Origin: Bradyrhizobium sp. CER78
GTDB lineage: Bacteria > Pseudomonadota > Alphaproteobacteria > Rhizobiales > Xanthobacteraceae
DNA: 64,000 nt
Direction of reading: 5' to 3'
Assembly: GCF_029846235.1 (NCBI RefSeq)
Contig: NZ_JARVWP010000007.1
Span: 1 to 64,000, forward strand
Part shown: one piece after another, positions 52,648 through 63,630 of the stretch
How positions within the stretch are numbered: position 1 is the first letter of the stretch
How the letters are laid out: the number at the start of each line of letters is the position of its first letter
Notes under the pieces: generated by a model
The model's input: only the letters and a program-made list of their open reading frames with translations
The model's database searches: none
Told to the model about the DNA's origin: nothing
Translations under genes and position numbers: made by a program

Positions 52648-53679
52648 ATGGCCCTCGCCCGCTCGCGCCGCAGCGAATCCGGCTTCAACTACTGGCCCGG
52701 CTTTGTCGACGCGCTGTCGACGCTGGTGCTGTCGATCGTGTTCTTGCTGTCGGTGTTCCTCGTCGTGCAGTTCTTCCTGTCGCAGGAAGTCACAGGCAAG
52801 GACAAGGCGCTGGAGCAGCTCACCGCCAAGATCGCTCAGCTCAACGAGCTGCTGTCGCTGGAGAAGCTCTCCAAGCTGACGCTCGACGACCAGGTGTCGC
52901 AGCTCCGCGCCGGCCTCGCCTCTGCCGAAGGCGAGCGCGACCGCATGAAGGGGCTGTATGAGGGACTCGCCAATTCCGGCAACGACGCGCAGGGCCGCGC
53001 CAACGAGCTCAACAAGGCGCTGGAGTCCGAGAAGAGCGTGTCGTCGCGCGCGCTGGCGCAGATCGAGGTGCTGAACCAGCAGATCAGCGCGCTGCGCCGC
53101 CAGCTCGCCGCGCTCGAGGAGGCGCTCGACGCCTCGGAGAAGCGCGACAAGGAATCGCAGAACCGGATCGCCGATCTCGGCCAGCGCCTCAACGTCGCGC
53201 TGGCGCAGCGGGTGCAGGAATTGTCGAAATACCGTTCGGAATTCTTCGGCCGGCTGCGCGCGATCCTCGGCAACCGCCCCGATATCCGCATCGTCGGCGA
53301 CCGCTTCGTGTTCCAGTCCGAAGTGTTCTTCGACACCGGCCAGGCGACGCTGCTGCCGGAAGGCAAGACCGAGCTCGATACCGTGGCGAACGCGCTGATC
53401 GACCTCGACAAGCAGATTCCACCCGAGATCGCCTGGGTGCTGCGCGTCGACGGCCACACCGACTCGCGGCCGATCATCAACAGCCCGCTGTTCAAGTCGA
53501 ACTGGGAATTGTCCTCGGCGCGCGCGATCTCGGTGGTGCAATATCTGATCTCGCTCGGCGTGCCCGCGCAGCGCCTGGTCGCCGCGGGCTTTGCCGAATT
53601 CCAGCCGCTCGACACCGCGCAGACCGAAGACGCCTACAAGCGCAACCGCCGCATCGAGCTGAAGCTGACGGAGAAGTAA
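52648..53679 (+). CDS. MotB/OmpA-like peptidoglycan-binding protein
   Basis: 343 aa. One membrane helix near residues 17-45 (YWPGFVDALSTLVLSIVFLLSVFLVVQFF) carries the Asp (D21) expected of MotB/TolR-type proton carriers. A long coiled coil (about 50-190) follows, then an OmpA domain: FVFQSEVFFDTGQATLLPEGKTELD, RVDGHTDSRPI, SARAISVVQYLISLGVPAQRLVAAGFAEFQP and the RRIELKL end. It should anchor the MotA-like channel to peptidoglycan. The pair is not a flagellar MotAB, since no motility genes are near. Confidence 0.92.
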   Translation: MALARSRRSESGFNYWPGFVDALSTLVLSIVFLLSVFLVVQFFLSQEVTGKDKALEQLTAKIAQLNELLSLEKLSKLTLDDQVSQLRAGLASAEGERDRMKGLYEGLANSGNDAQGRANELNKALESEKSVSSRALAQIEVLNQQISALRRQLAALEEALDASEKRDKESQNRIADLGQRLNVALAQRVQELSKYRSEFFGRLRAILGNRPDIRIVGDRFVFQSEVFFDTGQATLLPEGKTELDTVANALIDLDKQIPPEIAWVLRVDGHTDSRPIINSPLFKSNWELSSARAISVVQYLISLGVPAQRLVAAGFAEFQPLDTAQTEDAYKRNRRIELKLTEK

Positions 53680-53710
53680 GGCGGTGGTCAACCGCTCGCT
53701 CCACATACGG

Positions 53711-53880
53711 TGTCATCACCCGCGCGGGTGATCCAGTATTCCAGAGGCAGCGTTGTTGAGCCGAGAAGCCGCGGCGTACTGGATCGCCCGGTCCCGTCTT
53801 CGCCAAGGCTTCGACGAGGCCATGAGTCCCTGGCGCGCCGAAGCTTTTGCGGAGGCGACGAGCCGGGCGATGACAGGTGT
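53711..53880. repeat. Palindromic repeat, CGCGGGTGATCCAGTATTCC type, extended
   Basis: GTCATCACCCGCGCGGGTGAT at one end and GAGCCGGGCGATGACAGG at the other, with GATCCAGTA / TACTGGATC arms and an extra internal hairpin. Related to the element at 27.6 kb. It lies between the converging OmpA-like and aldo/keto reductase genes. Confidence 0.8.
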
Positions 53881-53923
53881 GGCTGGGGACGCAGACGCGC
53901 GCGTCGCGTATTGACCGACTTCC

Positions 53924-55920
<1,997 letters not shown>

Positions 55921-55931
55921 TCGCGAATGCT

Positions 55932-56252
55932 TTAGATCGCGCCGACCGGCTCCGCGGCCGGTTTGTCCGGCTCCGCCTCCGCGGTCACGAATTTGAGTCC
56001 GAAGGTCTTGCCGCGGCGCCAGACCACCTCGCAGGGGTAGCGCTTGGCGTGATCGGCGAGCAGCGTCAGTGCAAGGCGGTCCTTCACCTCGAACTCGACC
56101 TCGGTGGTGATCTTGGCGCCGCCGGGCGAGATGTCGACCACGGCGCAGGCGTTCTCGGTCACGCCGTCGTCAACCGTGATCCACGCCGCACGGTTGTTGA
56201 GCTGGCGCCGCGGCTCGCGACTGACCTTGATCCGTGCTCCATTGCTCGCCAT
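55932..56252 (-). CDS. PilZ domain protein
   Basis: 106 aa from the ATG at 56252. A stand-alone PilZ domain with both cyclic di-GMP motifs: REPRRQ (RxxxR) near residue 13 and DISPGGAKI (DxSxxG) near 42. Likely a cytoplasmic c-di-GMP effector acting on another protein. Single gene, convergent with LysR. Confidence 0.92.
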   Translation of the reverse strand: MASNGARIKVSREPRRQLNNRAAWITVDDGVTENACAVVDISPGGAKITTEVEFEVKDRLALTLLADHAKRYPCEVVWRRGKTFGLKFVTAEAEPDKPAAEPVGAI

Positions 56253-56574
56253 CGTCGTCGTCCTTGAAGACATTGGTCATTGAAAACTTGCAAGACCGCG
56301 CAGGTCGATCGACGCGCCCGGCACATAACCGCAGCGGCCACAATGCCGTCCCCCCCGTAAAGTCCGGCTTAGCGCGATCGCTTGAACTTTACCGGAATCT
56401 TGACCTGGCTTTTAGCAAACGGGGATTCTGCAATTCCCTCAGCGGGATACCGGCCGCATTGGCGTTCCGGACCTTGACACCGCGACCGCACTGTTGGTGA
56501 AGTGGCGGCCGTGGCTTCGGCCACATCCCTGCAACAAGAGCGCTTCAAGCCGCCATTTCCGACGGAAACGACCC
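56253..56574. other. Divergent region, PilZ / acyl-CoA synthetase
   Basis: 322 bp with no supportable gene and no repeat. It holds both promoters; TTGACA at 56474-56479 is a plausible -35 element for the synthetase, with no strong -10. Confidence 0.45.
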
Positions 56575-58083
56575 ATGCTGATCCCCCTCGCCGACGTGCC
56601 GCGCTGGTATGCCGAACGCAAACCCACGGATGCGATCGCCGTCAGTCACGGCGCGGATACGCTGACCTGGCATGAGCTCGAGCGCCGCGCCAATGCGCGG
56701 GCGCGGGCCTTTGCCGCCAAGGGCGTCAAGCCCGGCGACTTCGTCGCGATCGGGTTGCCGAACAGCAACGCGTTCTTCGAGACCACATTCGCGGTGTGGA
56801 AATGCGGCGCGACGCCGACCTCACTGTCATGGCGGCTGCCGCGCGGCGAGGCCGCCGCGGTGCTCGAAATCCTGAAGCCGTCGCTGGTGGTCGGCGGCGA
56901 GGCCGACTGGAACGCGCCGAATTCGCTGCCGGCGAATTTCGTGCCGGAGGGATTTTCCGGGGAGCCGCTCGATGCGCCGGTCGCGCGCTACTGGAAGGCG
57001 ATGACGAGCGGCGGCTCGACTGGGCGGCCGAAGGTGATCCTCGATCACAACCCCGCGGTGATCGAAACCACAACGCCGCTGATGCTCGGGATTCCACATC
57101 AGGCCTCGCTGCTCAACCCGGGCCCGCTCTATCACAACGCGCCGTTCATCCTGTCGCACTCCGCGCTGTTCGGCGGCGGCAAGCTGACCGGCATGGTGAA
57201 GTTCGACGCCGAGGAAACGCTGCGGCTGATCGAGCGCGAACGTGTGCAATGGGTCAACTTCGTGCCGACGATGATGCACCGGATCTGGGCGCTGCCCGAG
57301 GAGGTGCGCAACCGCTACGACGTCTCCAGCCTGCAGATCGTGTTTCACATGGCAGCCCCGATGCCGCCCTGGCTGAAGGAGAAGTGGATCGAATGGCTCG
57401 GGCCGGAGCGGGTCTGGGAGCTCTATGGCGGCACCGAGCGGCAAGGCGCCTGCGTGATCTCGGGCGTCGAATGGATGGCGCATAAGGGCTCGGTCGGCAA
57501 GATCGGCGAGACCGCGAAGCTGCGCATCATCGGCGAGGACGGCAACGACGTCGCGCCCGGCGAGACCGGCGAGATCTATTTCCTGCCCAATGACGGCGCC
57601 GGCTCCACCTATCATTATCTCGGCGCAACGCCGAAGCGGCGGCCGGACGGTTGGGAATCGCTCGGCGATATCGGACGTCTGGATGAAGAGGGCTATCTCT
57701 ATCTCGGCGACCGGCTCGCCGACATGGTGCTGCGCGGCGGCGCCAACATCTATCCGGCCGAGGTCGAGGCCGCGGTCAGCGAACATCCTGATGTGCGCTC
57801 CTGCGTCGTGGTCGGATTGCCCGATCCGGAATTCGGCCAGCGCGTGCATGCGATCCTCGAGCTCGCCGATGATGCCGATGCGCAGAAGATCGCCGACGGC
57901 ATGGGCGATTTCCTGAAGGACCGGCTCAGCCGCTACAAGCACCCGGAAAGTTTCGAGCGCGTCGGCACCGCGCCGCGCGATGATTCCGGAAAGGTCCGCC
58001 GCACCATGCTGCGCGACGAGCGCGCCGCGTGGATCAAGGACAACCGCGCCTTCCGGATCATGCCGGCGCGCGCGAAGGCATGA
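56575..58083 (+). CDS. AMP-binding acyl-CoA synthetase (bile acid-CoA ligase-like)
   Basis: 502 aa from the ATG at 56575. Class I adenylate-forming enzyme: P-loop MTSGGSTGRPK near residue 143, the VWELYGGTERQG motif, GDIGRLDEEGYLYLGDRLADMVLRGGANIYPAEVE and the C-terminal DDSGKVRRTMLRDE. It activates a carboxylic acid with ATP and joins it to CoA. The shorter N-terminus and ERQG motif resemble BaiB-type ligases, but the substrate cannot be told. Followed by a family C repeat. Confidence 0.93.
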   Translation: MLIPLADVPRWYAERKPTDAIAVSHGADTLTWHELERRANARARAFAAKGVKPGDFVAIGLPNSNAFFETTFAVWKCGATPTSLSWRLPRGEAAAVLEILKPSLVVGGEADWNAPNSLPANFVPEGFSGEPLDAPVARYWKAMTSGGSTGRPKVILDHNPAVIETTTPLMLGIPHQASLLNPGPLYHNAPFILSHSALFGGGKLTGMVKFDAEETLRLIERERVQWVNFVPTMMHRIWALPEEVRNRYDVSSLQIVFHMAAPMPPWLKEKWIEWLGPERVWELYGGTERQGACVISGVEWMAHKGSVGKIGETAKLRIIGEDGNDVAPGETGEIYFLPNDGAGSTYHYLGATPKRRPDGWESLGDIGRLDEEGYLYLGDRLADMVLRGGANIYPAEVEAAVSEHPDVRSCVVVGLPDPEFGQRVHAILELADDADAQKIADGMGDFLKDRLSRYKHPESFERVGTAPRDDSGKVRRTMLRDERAAWIKDNRAFRIMPARAKA

Positions 58084-58150
58084 TCCGGAAAAGCGCGACG
58101 CGGTTTTCCCTCGCGACAAACCCGGAACGGGTTTGCGCGGAGATCATGCC
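58078..58150. repeat. Dispersed repeat family C, long form
   Basis: GCATGATCCGGAAAAGCGCG, GCGGTTTTCCCTCGCG, an inner AAACCCGGAACGGGTTT hairpin, then GCGGAGATCATGCC. The extra hairpin parallels the copy at 11.6 kb. Confidence 0.8.
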
Positions 58151-58350
58151 CGAACAAGAAGCTAAGGCGCGATGACATATCTCATCGCACTCTAGAAGCG
58201 AATAGATTCATCTATCTTGCGAGGGGCCGGTCTGCACGCCAGATGAGCTGTGCAGGCCGCCGCGCAGGGTATATCATTCCATCTTCCCTGCCGGCAGAAC
58301 CTCGGACTACCTTGAGGTTCCAGCGCGCCCTGCACGCCAGGAGATCCCAG

Positions 58351-59322
58351 ATGACTTCCACGACCGAACCGAAAGTGCCGGCGGCCTTTCAGCCCCGCCC
58401 CGAAGATTATCGCTATGACCTCGATCGTGCGCTGATGAGCGTGGTTGGGCTGCATTCGATCATTCCGCCTGATGCTTTCAGCGCCGAGACGCTCGGCACC
58501 GAACGCGCGGGCAACGGCGTGCTGATCGACGACGGGCTCGTGCTGACGATCGGCTATCTGATCACCGAAGCCGCCACGGTGTGGTTGCATCTCGGCGACG
58601 GCCGCGCGGTCGAGGGTCACGCACTCGGCTTCGATTTCGAATCCGGCTTCGGCCTGGTGCAGGCGCTGGGCAAGCTCGACATCGATCCGCTGCGGATCGG
58701 CTCGTCCGCGGCAACGCAGGTCGGCGACAATGTCGTGCTCGGCGGTGCCGGCGGCCGCACGCGCTCGGTCGCAAGCCAGATCGCGGCGAAGCAGGAATTC
58801 GCGGGCTACTGGGAATATCTGCTCGACGAAGCGATCTTCACCTATCCGTCGCACCCGAACTGGGGCGGCACCGGACTGATCAACAATGCCGGCGAGCTGA
58901 TCGGCATCGGATCATTGCAGCTCGAGCGTGAACGCTCGGGCCGCGCCGAGCACGTCAACATGATCGTGCCGATCGATCTGCTGAACCCGGTGCTGAGCGA
59001 CCTGCGCAGGTTCGGCCGTGTCGACAAGCCGGCGCGGCCGTGGCTCGGCATGTACACGACCGAGATCGACAACCGCCTCGTGGTGGTCGGCGTGGCCAGC
59101 AAGGGTCCGGCGGCGCGCGCCGAGCTGAAGACCGGCGACGTGATCCTCGCGGTCGACGGCGACAAGGTAACGAGCCAGACCGGCTTCTACCGCAAGCTCT
59201 GGTCGCTCGGCGCGGCCGGCGTCGACGTGCCGCTGACGGTCTATCACGAGGGCGTCACCTTCGACGTCACGCTGACCTCGATCGACCGCATGAAGCTGCT
59301 GAAGGCGCCGCGGCTGCACTAA
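58351..59322 (+). CDS. HtrA-like trypsin-fold protein with PDZ domain, catalytic residues absent
   Basis: 323 aa from the ATG at 58351. The two-barrel trypsin fold of the DegP/HtrA type spans about 25-215, and a PDZ domain spans about 225-315 (WLGMYTTEI, GVASKGPAARAELKTGDVILAVDGDKV). Where HtrA proteins have the catalytic His there is TIGYLI (Tyr69); where Asp, FESGFGL; where GNSGGPL, PNWGGTGL. All three catalytic residues are therefore replaced. No signal peptide. Probably a pseudo-protease used as a binding scaffold. The esterase gene follows 22 bases later. Confidence 0.85.
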   Translation: MTSTTEPKVPAAFQPRPEDYRYDLDRALMSVVGLHSIIPPDAFSAETLGTERAGNGVLIDDGLVLTIGYLITEAATVWLHLGDGRAVEGHALGFDFESGFGLVQALGKLDIDPLRIGSSAATQVGDNVVLGGAGGRTRSVASQIAAKQEFAGYWEYLLDEAIFTYPSHPNWGGTGLINNAGELIGIGSLQLERERSGRAEHVNMIVPIDLLNPVLSDLRRFGRVDKPARPWLGMYTTEIDNRLVVVGVASKGPAARAELKTGDVILAVDGDKVTSQTGFYRKLWSLGAAGVDVPLTVYHEGVTFDVTLTSIDRMKLLKAPRLH

Positions 59323-59344
59323 GCAAGAAAGAGGGGCAGTTGCG

Positions 59345-60412
59345 ATGAGCGAGGCCGTGGTTGACGACATCGTGGCCGTGCTGCCGCCGCTGCTGCAGAC
59401 GCTGGAATCGCTGTCCTTTGTCGCGCGCAACCTGAATCCGCCGGACTTCGATCGCGTGATGCAGATCGCGGGCGAGCCCGAGGAAGCACTGCAGGCCGTG
59501 CGCCCGCGGCTGGCCGATTGGCCGGAGAACTTCGCGCACATCAAGACTGCACTTGAGGCTGCGATCGAACCGGCGCTGGCCGGTTATGCGGGGCTGCGCG
59601 CGGTGCAGAACGGTGAAGGCGATCTCGTCAGCGTGTTCCGCGCGCTGCGCTATCTGCCGCGCGCGCAGGAAGCGCTCTATCCCTTGACCGAACTGCCGCC
59701 AGTCAGCGGCTTCTTCATCGCGCCCGACTTGCGCGAGGATGCCGGTCTGCAGGCAAAACTCGCGGCGACGCCGAACGACGACACCGGCATCTTCCATGAG
59801 CGAAACGAGCCGGGCAGCCGCGGCGGCTTCTCGATGTACGTGCCGGAATACTACACGCCAGATCGCACCTGGCCGCTGGTGATGGCGCTGCATGGCGGCA
59901 GCGGCAATGGCCGCGGCTTCCTGTGGAGCTGGCTGCGCGACGCGCGCAGCCGCGGCGCCATCCTGGTGGCGCCGACCGCAACCGGCCAGACCTGGGCGCT
60001 GATGGGCGACGACACCGACACGCCGAACCTCAACCGCATTCTCGACCAGGTGTGCGCGCGCTGGAATATCGACGGGACGCGGATGCTGCTGACCGGCATG
60101 AGCGACGGCGGCACGTTCAGCTATGTGACCGGGCTCGACGGCGCCTCGCGCTTCACGCATCTGGCCCCGGTCGCGGCGACGTTCCATCCGCTGATGGCCG
60201 AAATGGCCGATGCGGAGCGGCTGCGCGGCTTGCCGATCTTCATCACCCACGGCCGGCTCGACTGGATGTTCCCGGTGCAGACCGCGCGGCAGACCCAGGG
60301 CCTGCTGTCGGCCGCCGGCGCCAGGGTCGTCTATCGCGAGATCGACGATCTCAGCCACACCTATCCGCGCGAGATCAATGCGGAGATTTTTCAGTGGCTG
60401 AACGGCGAGTGA
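59345..60412 (+). CDS. Alpha/beta-hydrolase esterase (phospholipase/carboxylesterase type)
   Basis: 355 aa. N-terminal helical extension (1-150) of unknown role, then an alpha/beta-hydrolase core: oxyanion HGGSGNGRGF, nucleophile GMSDGGTFSY (GxSxG), Asp in GRLDWMFPV and His in LSHTYPRE. Cytoplasmic, no signal. The start (ATG at 59345) lies 22 bp after the HtrA-like gene, so the two share an operon; physical partnership is possible. Confidence 0.9.
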   Translation: MSEAVVDDIVAVLPPLLQTLESLSFVARNLNPPDFDRVMQIAGEPEEALQAVRPRLADWPENFAHIKTALEAAIEPALAGYAGLRAVQNGEGDLVSVFRALRYLPRAQEALYPLTELPPVSGFFIAPDLREDAGLQAKLAATPNDDTGIFHERNEPGSRGGFSMYVPEYYTPDRTWPLVMALHGGSGNGRGFLWSWLRDARSRGAILVAPTATGQTWALMGDDTDTPNLNRILDQVCARWNIDGTRMLLTGMSDGGTFSYVTGLDGASRFTHLAPVAATFHPLMAEMADAERLRGLPIFITHGRLDWMFPVQTARQTQGLLSAAGARVVYREIDDLSHTYPREINAEIFQWLNGE

Positions 60413-60442
60413 GCCCGCGGGGCTTAAGCGCGGCTCTCGCCC

Positions 60443-60587
60443 CGTCACCCTGAGGAGCGCGAAGCGCGTCTCGAAGGGTCGACGGCCGGACCGTAGCCGC
60501 GCGGCTGCATCGGGGCCGTGCACCCTTCGAGGCTCGCTCCGCTCGCGCCTCCAGCGACAAAGGCGAAGCCTTTGCGCAGGGATGACG
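60443..60587. repeat. Dispersed repeat family B, extended
   Basis: CGTCACCCTGAGGAGCGCG at one end and GCAGGGATGACGG at the other, with CTCGAAGGGTC / CCCTTCGAGG arms and an extra AAGGCGAAGCCTTTGCGC part. Between converging genes. Confidence 0.8.
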
Positions 60588-60645
60588 GTGATGGACGGTG
60601 CGCGCGGCACTATCCTCGTCGTTGCCGTGGACAGAACGGCACAAG

Positions 60646-61545
60646 CTACTTATTCGCCCGCGGCTTGAGCAGGTCTGAAAAGCCGACCCGGTGCAGCATC
60701 TCGTTGCGGACGCGGTCGATTACGCCGAAGGCGACCTCGGCGCCGTCCTGGGTCGGATCGATGTGGACGCGGAACGGCCGCTTGCCGAACGGCGTCTCGA
60801 TGACTTTGACGATCGCGTCCGCGACCAGCGACGCGTCGGCATCCTCGGGCACGATCGCCGCGAATGCCTTCATGATCTCCTCGCCGAAGCCGGCATAGGG
60901 ACCGGCTTCATATTCGGCGACGCGCGCTTCGTCGGCAGGACGGCCGGAATGCGCGAAGTGGTTGGTGCCGCCGGTGAAGGCGCCGGGCACGATGATCGAG
61001 GTCTCGATGCCCCAGCGCGCCAGTTCGCGGGCATAGATCACGGCCATCGCGTCCATGCCGGCCTTCGCCGCGAAATACGGTGCGAGATAGGGCGGCGTGC
61101 CGCCGGCCGACGAGCTGCTCGACACCCAGACCACGAGCCCCCTGCCCTGCTTGCGCAGCTGCGGCAGCGCCGCGCGGTTGACGCGCTGGGTCGAAAGCAC
61201 GTTGACGTCGTAGAGCTCGGCAAGCTGCTCTGGCGTGAACGCCTCCGCCGGGCCGAACACCATGTGGCCGGCATTGTGCATGACGACGTCGAGGCGGCCT
61301 TCCTCTGCAACAATCTGCGCAATGGCCTTGTCGACCGAAGCCTGCGAGCCGACGTCGAGCTCGAGCGAGCGCAGGTCGACCTTGTTGTCCCTCGCGAACT
61401 CCTCGATATCGGCGACCGCGGCGGCGTTGCGGCCGGTGGTGTGGCGCATCGAGGCGTAGACAATGTGGCCGGCCTTGGCGAGCGCGTTGGCGGTGAGGCG
61501 GCCGAAGCCGCTCGAGGCGCCGGTGATGACGATGACCTGTTTCAT
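60646..61545 (-). CDS. Short-chain dehydrogenase/reductase
   Basis: 299 aa, ATG start. Cofactor motif TGASSGFGRLTANAL near residue 8, NAG in MHNAGHMVFGP, catalytic Ser in SSSSAGGTPPYLAPYFAAK with Tyr and Lys. The long C-terminus (after FTGGTNHFAHSGRP) resembles the subgroup annotated as ketoreductase-like SDRs. Downstream of a second SDR on the same strand with a 57-bp gap, so a two-gene unit is likely. Confidence 0.92.
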   Translation of the reverse strand: MKQVIVITGASSGFGRLTANALAKAGHIVYASMRHTTGRNAAAVADIEEFARDNKVDLRSLELDVGSQASVDKAIAQIVAEEGRLDVVMHNAGHMVFGPAEAFTPEQLAELYDVNVLSTQRVNRAALPQLRKQGRGLVVWVSSSSSAGGTPPYLAPYFAAKAGMDAMAVIYARELARWGIETSIIVPGAFTGGTNHFAHSGRPADEARVAEYEAGPYAGFGEEIMKAFAAIVPEDADASLVADAIVKVIETPFGKRPFRVHIDPTQDGAEVAFGVIDRVRNEMLHRVGFSDLLKPRANK

Positions 61546-61602
61546 GACACGTGTCCTTGTGATGACGGATTGAACGGGAGCTGGGTTGAAGGCGCGAGGG
61601 GA

Positions 61603-62343
61603 TCAGACCAGGCCGCCATTGGCGCGCAGGGTCTGGCCGTTGATCCAGGAGCCGTCGGGGCCGGCGAGGAACGACACGGCATTGGCGATGTCGTCCGGCG
61701 TGCCGAGCCGCTCCAGCGGGACCATCTTGGCGAAGCGCTCGATCAGCTCGTCCGACTTGCCGTTGAGGAACAGATCGGTCGCGGTCGGGCCCGGCGCCAC
61801 GGCGTTCACGGTGATGCCGCGGCCGCGCAACTCCTTGGACAGGATCGCAGTCAGCGGCTCGATCGCCGCCTTGGTCGCGACGTAGATGCCGTAGGTTTCG
61901 AGCCTGGTGCCGACGACGCTGGTCGAGAAGTTGACGATGCGTCCGCCGTTGCGCAGCCGGCGTGCTGCCTCGCGCATGGTGTTGAAGCTGCCCTTCAGAT
62001 TGACCGCGACCTGCTGGTCGAACGACGCATCGTCGCTGTCGGCGATCCTGCCGAGCTTCATGATGCCGGCATTGTTGACCAGCACGTCGACGCCGCCGAA
62101 CGCCGCTTCCGCCGCGTCGAACATGCCGCGCACGGCGCTGGGATCGCTGACATCGGCTTTCGCCGTCAGCGCCCGGCCGCCGGCGGCCTCGATCCGGTCG
62201 GCCACCGCCTGGGCCGGCTTGGCATCGCCGGAATAGTTGATGACGACGGTGAAGCCATCCCTGGCGAGGCGCTCGGCAACTGCCGCGCCGATCCCGCGCG
62301 AGGCGCCCGTAATCAGAGCTACCTTGTTGGTTTGATTGGTCAT
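61603..62343 (-). CDS. Short-chain dehydrogenase, 3-oxoacyl-ACP reductase-like
   Basis: 246 aa. TGASRGIGAAVAERLARDG, NNAGIMKLG, catalytic ETYGIYVATKAA (Tyr, Lys), PGPTATDLFLNGKSDELIERFA, and the usual INGQTLRANGG end. NADPH-dependent reductase of unknown substrate. First of two SDR genes, divergent from a LysR gene across 120 bp. Confidence 0.94.
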   Translation of the reverse strand: MTNQTNKVALITGASRGIGAAVAERLARDGFTVVINYSGDAKPAQAVADRIEAAGGRALTAKADVSDPSAVRGMFDAAEAAFGGVDVLVNNAGIMKLGRIADSDDASFDQQVAVNLKGSFNTMREAARRLRNGGRIVNFSTSVVGTRLETYGIYVATKAAIEPLTAILSKELRGRGITVNAVAPGPTATDLFLNGKSDELIERFAKMVPLERLGTPDDIANAVSFLAGPDGSWINGQTLRANGGLV

Positions 62344-62463
62344 TTTTGATCTCCCTTCAGTTGAGCGGCAATGGCCGCGTTCGATAGGAGGACGCTACGC
62401 CTTGGCATCAACCGGATAATCCGGCATCTTTTGGCATCACTATTCGCAGATTTCGGACAATAG

Positions 62464-63351
62464 ATGGACCGCTTCGATGCGATGCGCGTGTTCACCCGGG
62501 TGGTCGAGCGGCGCAGCTTTTCGCTGGCCGCCGACGATCTTGGCCTGCCGCGCTCGACGGTGACGGACGCGGTGAAGGGGCTGGAGGCGCGGCTCGGCGT
62601 GCGGCTGCTCGAACGCACCACGCGCACGGTGCGCCCGACGCTCGATGGCGAGGCGCACTACCGGCGCTGCCTGTCGCTGATCTCCGATCTCGAAGACGCC
62701 GAAGGCGCGTTCGGCGGCGCGCGGCCGAAGGGGCTGCTGCGGCTCGAAGTGCAGGGCACCTTGGCGCGGCACTTCCTGCTGCCGAACCTGCCGGGCTTCC
62801 TCACCGAGTATCCCGACATCGAGATCAACATGAGCGAGAGCGATCGCTTCATCGATCTGATCCGCGAAGGCGTCGACTGCGTGCTGCGCTTCGGCAAGCT
62901 GCCTGACAGCGACATGATCGCGCGCCAGGTGACGATGCTGGAGCGATTGACCTGCGCTACGCCTGACTATTTCGCGCGCTTCGGCACGCCGACCGATCCG
63001 TTCGCGCTCGACGGCCATCGCATGATCGGCATCCGCTCGCTGACGACGGGACGCCTGCGGCCGATGGAGTTCGTGATCGACGGTGAACTCAAACAGTTTC
63101 CGCTGCCGGCGCCGATGTCGGTGACTGGGCCCGAGAGCTATCTGGCGAGCGCCAAGCTCGGCCTCGGCCTCGTGCAGGTGCCGCGCTTCCATGCCGAAAC
63201 CGATCTCGCCAACGGCACGCTGGTGGCGGTGCTGCAGCAATGGCCGCCACCAATGGTGCCGGTCAACCTGCTCTATCCGCGCAACCGCCAGCTTTCACCG
63301 CGCGTCCGCGTGTTCATCGATTATGTCATGCGCGTGTTCGCGCGCAGTTGA
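62464..63351 (+). CDS. LysR family regulator, divergent from two SDR genes
   Basis: 295 aa. Helix-turn-helix MDRFDAMRVFTRVVERRSFSLAADDLGLPRSTVTDAVKGLEARLGVRLLERTTRTVRPTLDG and an effector domain with LEVQGTLARHFLLPNLPGFLTEYPDIEINMSESDRFIDLIREGVDCVLRFG. Its position suggests control of the divergent SDR pair. Confidence 0.95.
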   Translation: MDRFDAMRVFTRVVERRSFSLAADDLGLPRSTVTDAVKGLEARLGVRLLERTTRTVRPTLDGEAHYRRCLSLISDLEDAEGAFGGARPKGLLRLEVQGTLARHFLLPNLPGFLTEYPDIEINMSESDRFIDLIREGVDCVLRFGKLPDSDMIARQVTMLERLTCATPDYFARFGTPTDPFALDGHRMIGIRSLTTGRLRPMEFVIDGELKQFPLPAPMSVTGPESYLASAKLGLGLVQVPRFHAETDLANGTLVAVLQQWPPPMVPVNLLYPRNRQLSPRVRVFIDYVMRVFARS

Positions 63352-63414
63352 TCAGCCGCCGGAACCACTGCGAACCCAGCGACGTTATCCCTTCGACACC
63401 GGAGGGATTAAGCG

Positions 63415-63621
63415 ATGCGGACGTTTTTTGGCATGATTTTAGGCGCGCTGCTGCTGATTTGCGGCGTCTATGTTTATGACTCGGTGCGAACATCGAGCGC
63501 GGCCAATGGCGAGGCGGCGCAAAACACGCGCACCATCGTCAATTGGGACGTCGCAGCCCACGACTGGAACCTGCTGAAGACGCGCACCCGCGAGCAGTGG
63601 GACAAGATCGCGTCGAAGTGA
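63415..63621 (+). CDS. Small single-pass membrane protein
   Basis: 68 aa, with GGAGGG about nine bases before the ATG. Residues 2-22 form one hydrophobic helix (RTFFGMILGALLLICGVYVYDSV); the rest is polar and probably periplasmic, ending WNLLKTRTREQWDKIASK. Small proteins of this shape are common in Bradyrhizobium and have no known role. Confidence 0.72.
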   Translation: MRTFFGMILGALLLICGVYVYDSVRTSSAANGEAAQNTRTIVNWDVAAHDWNLLKTRTREQWDKIASK

Positions 63622-63630
63622 CGGCTGACG

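Noticed and set aside
51244-53679. Zorya-type anti-phage system
   Set aside because: Only the motor pair is present. No zorC/zorD or zorE gene is seen, and the third gene is a VOC protein.
50887-53706. 939-codon minus-strand open frame opposite MotA-like, VOC and MotB-like genes
   Set aside because: The plus-strand products are clear family members; the antisense frame resembles none.
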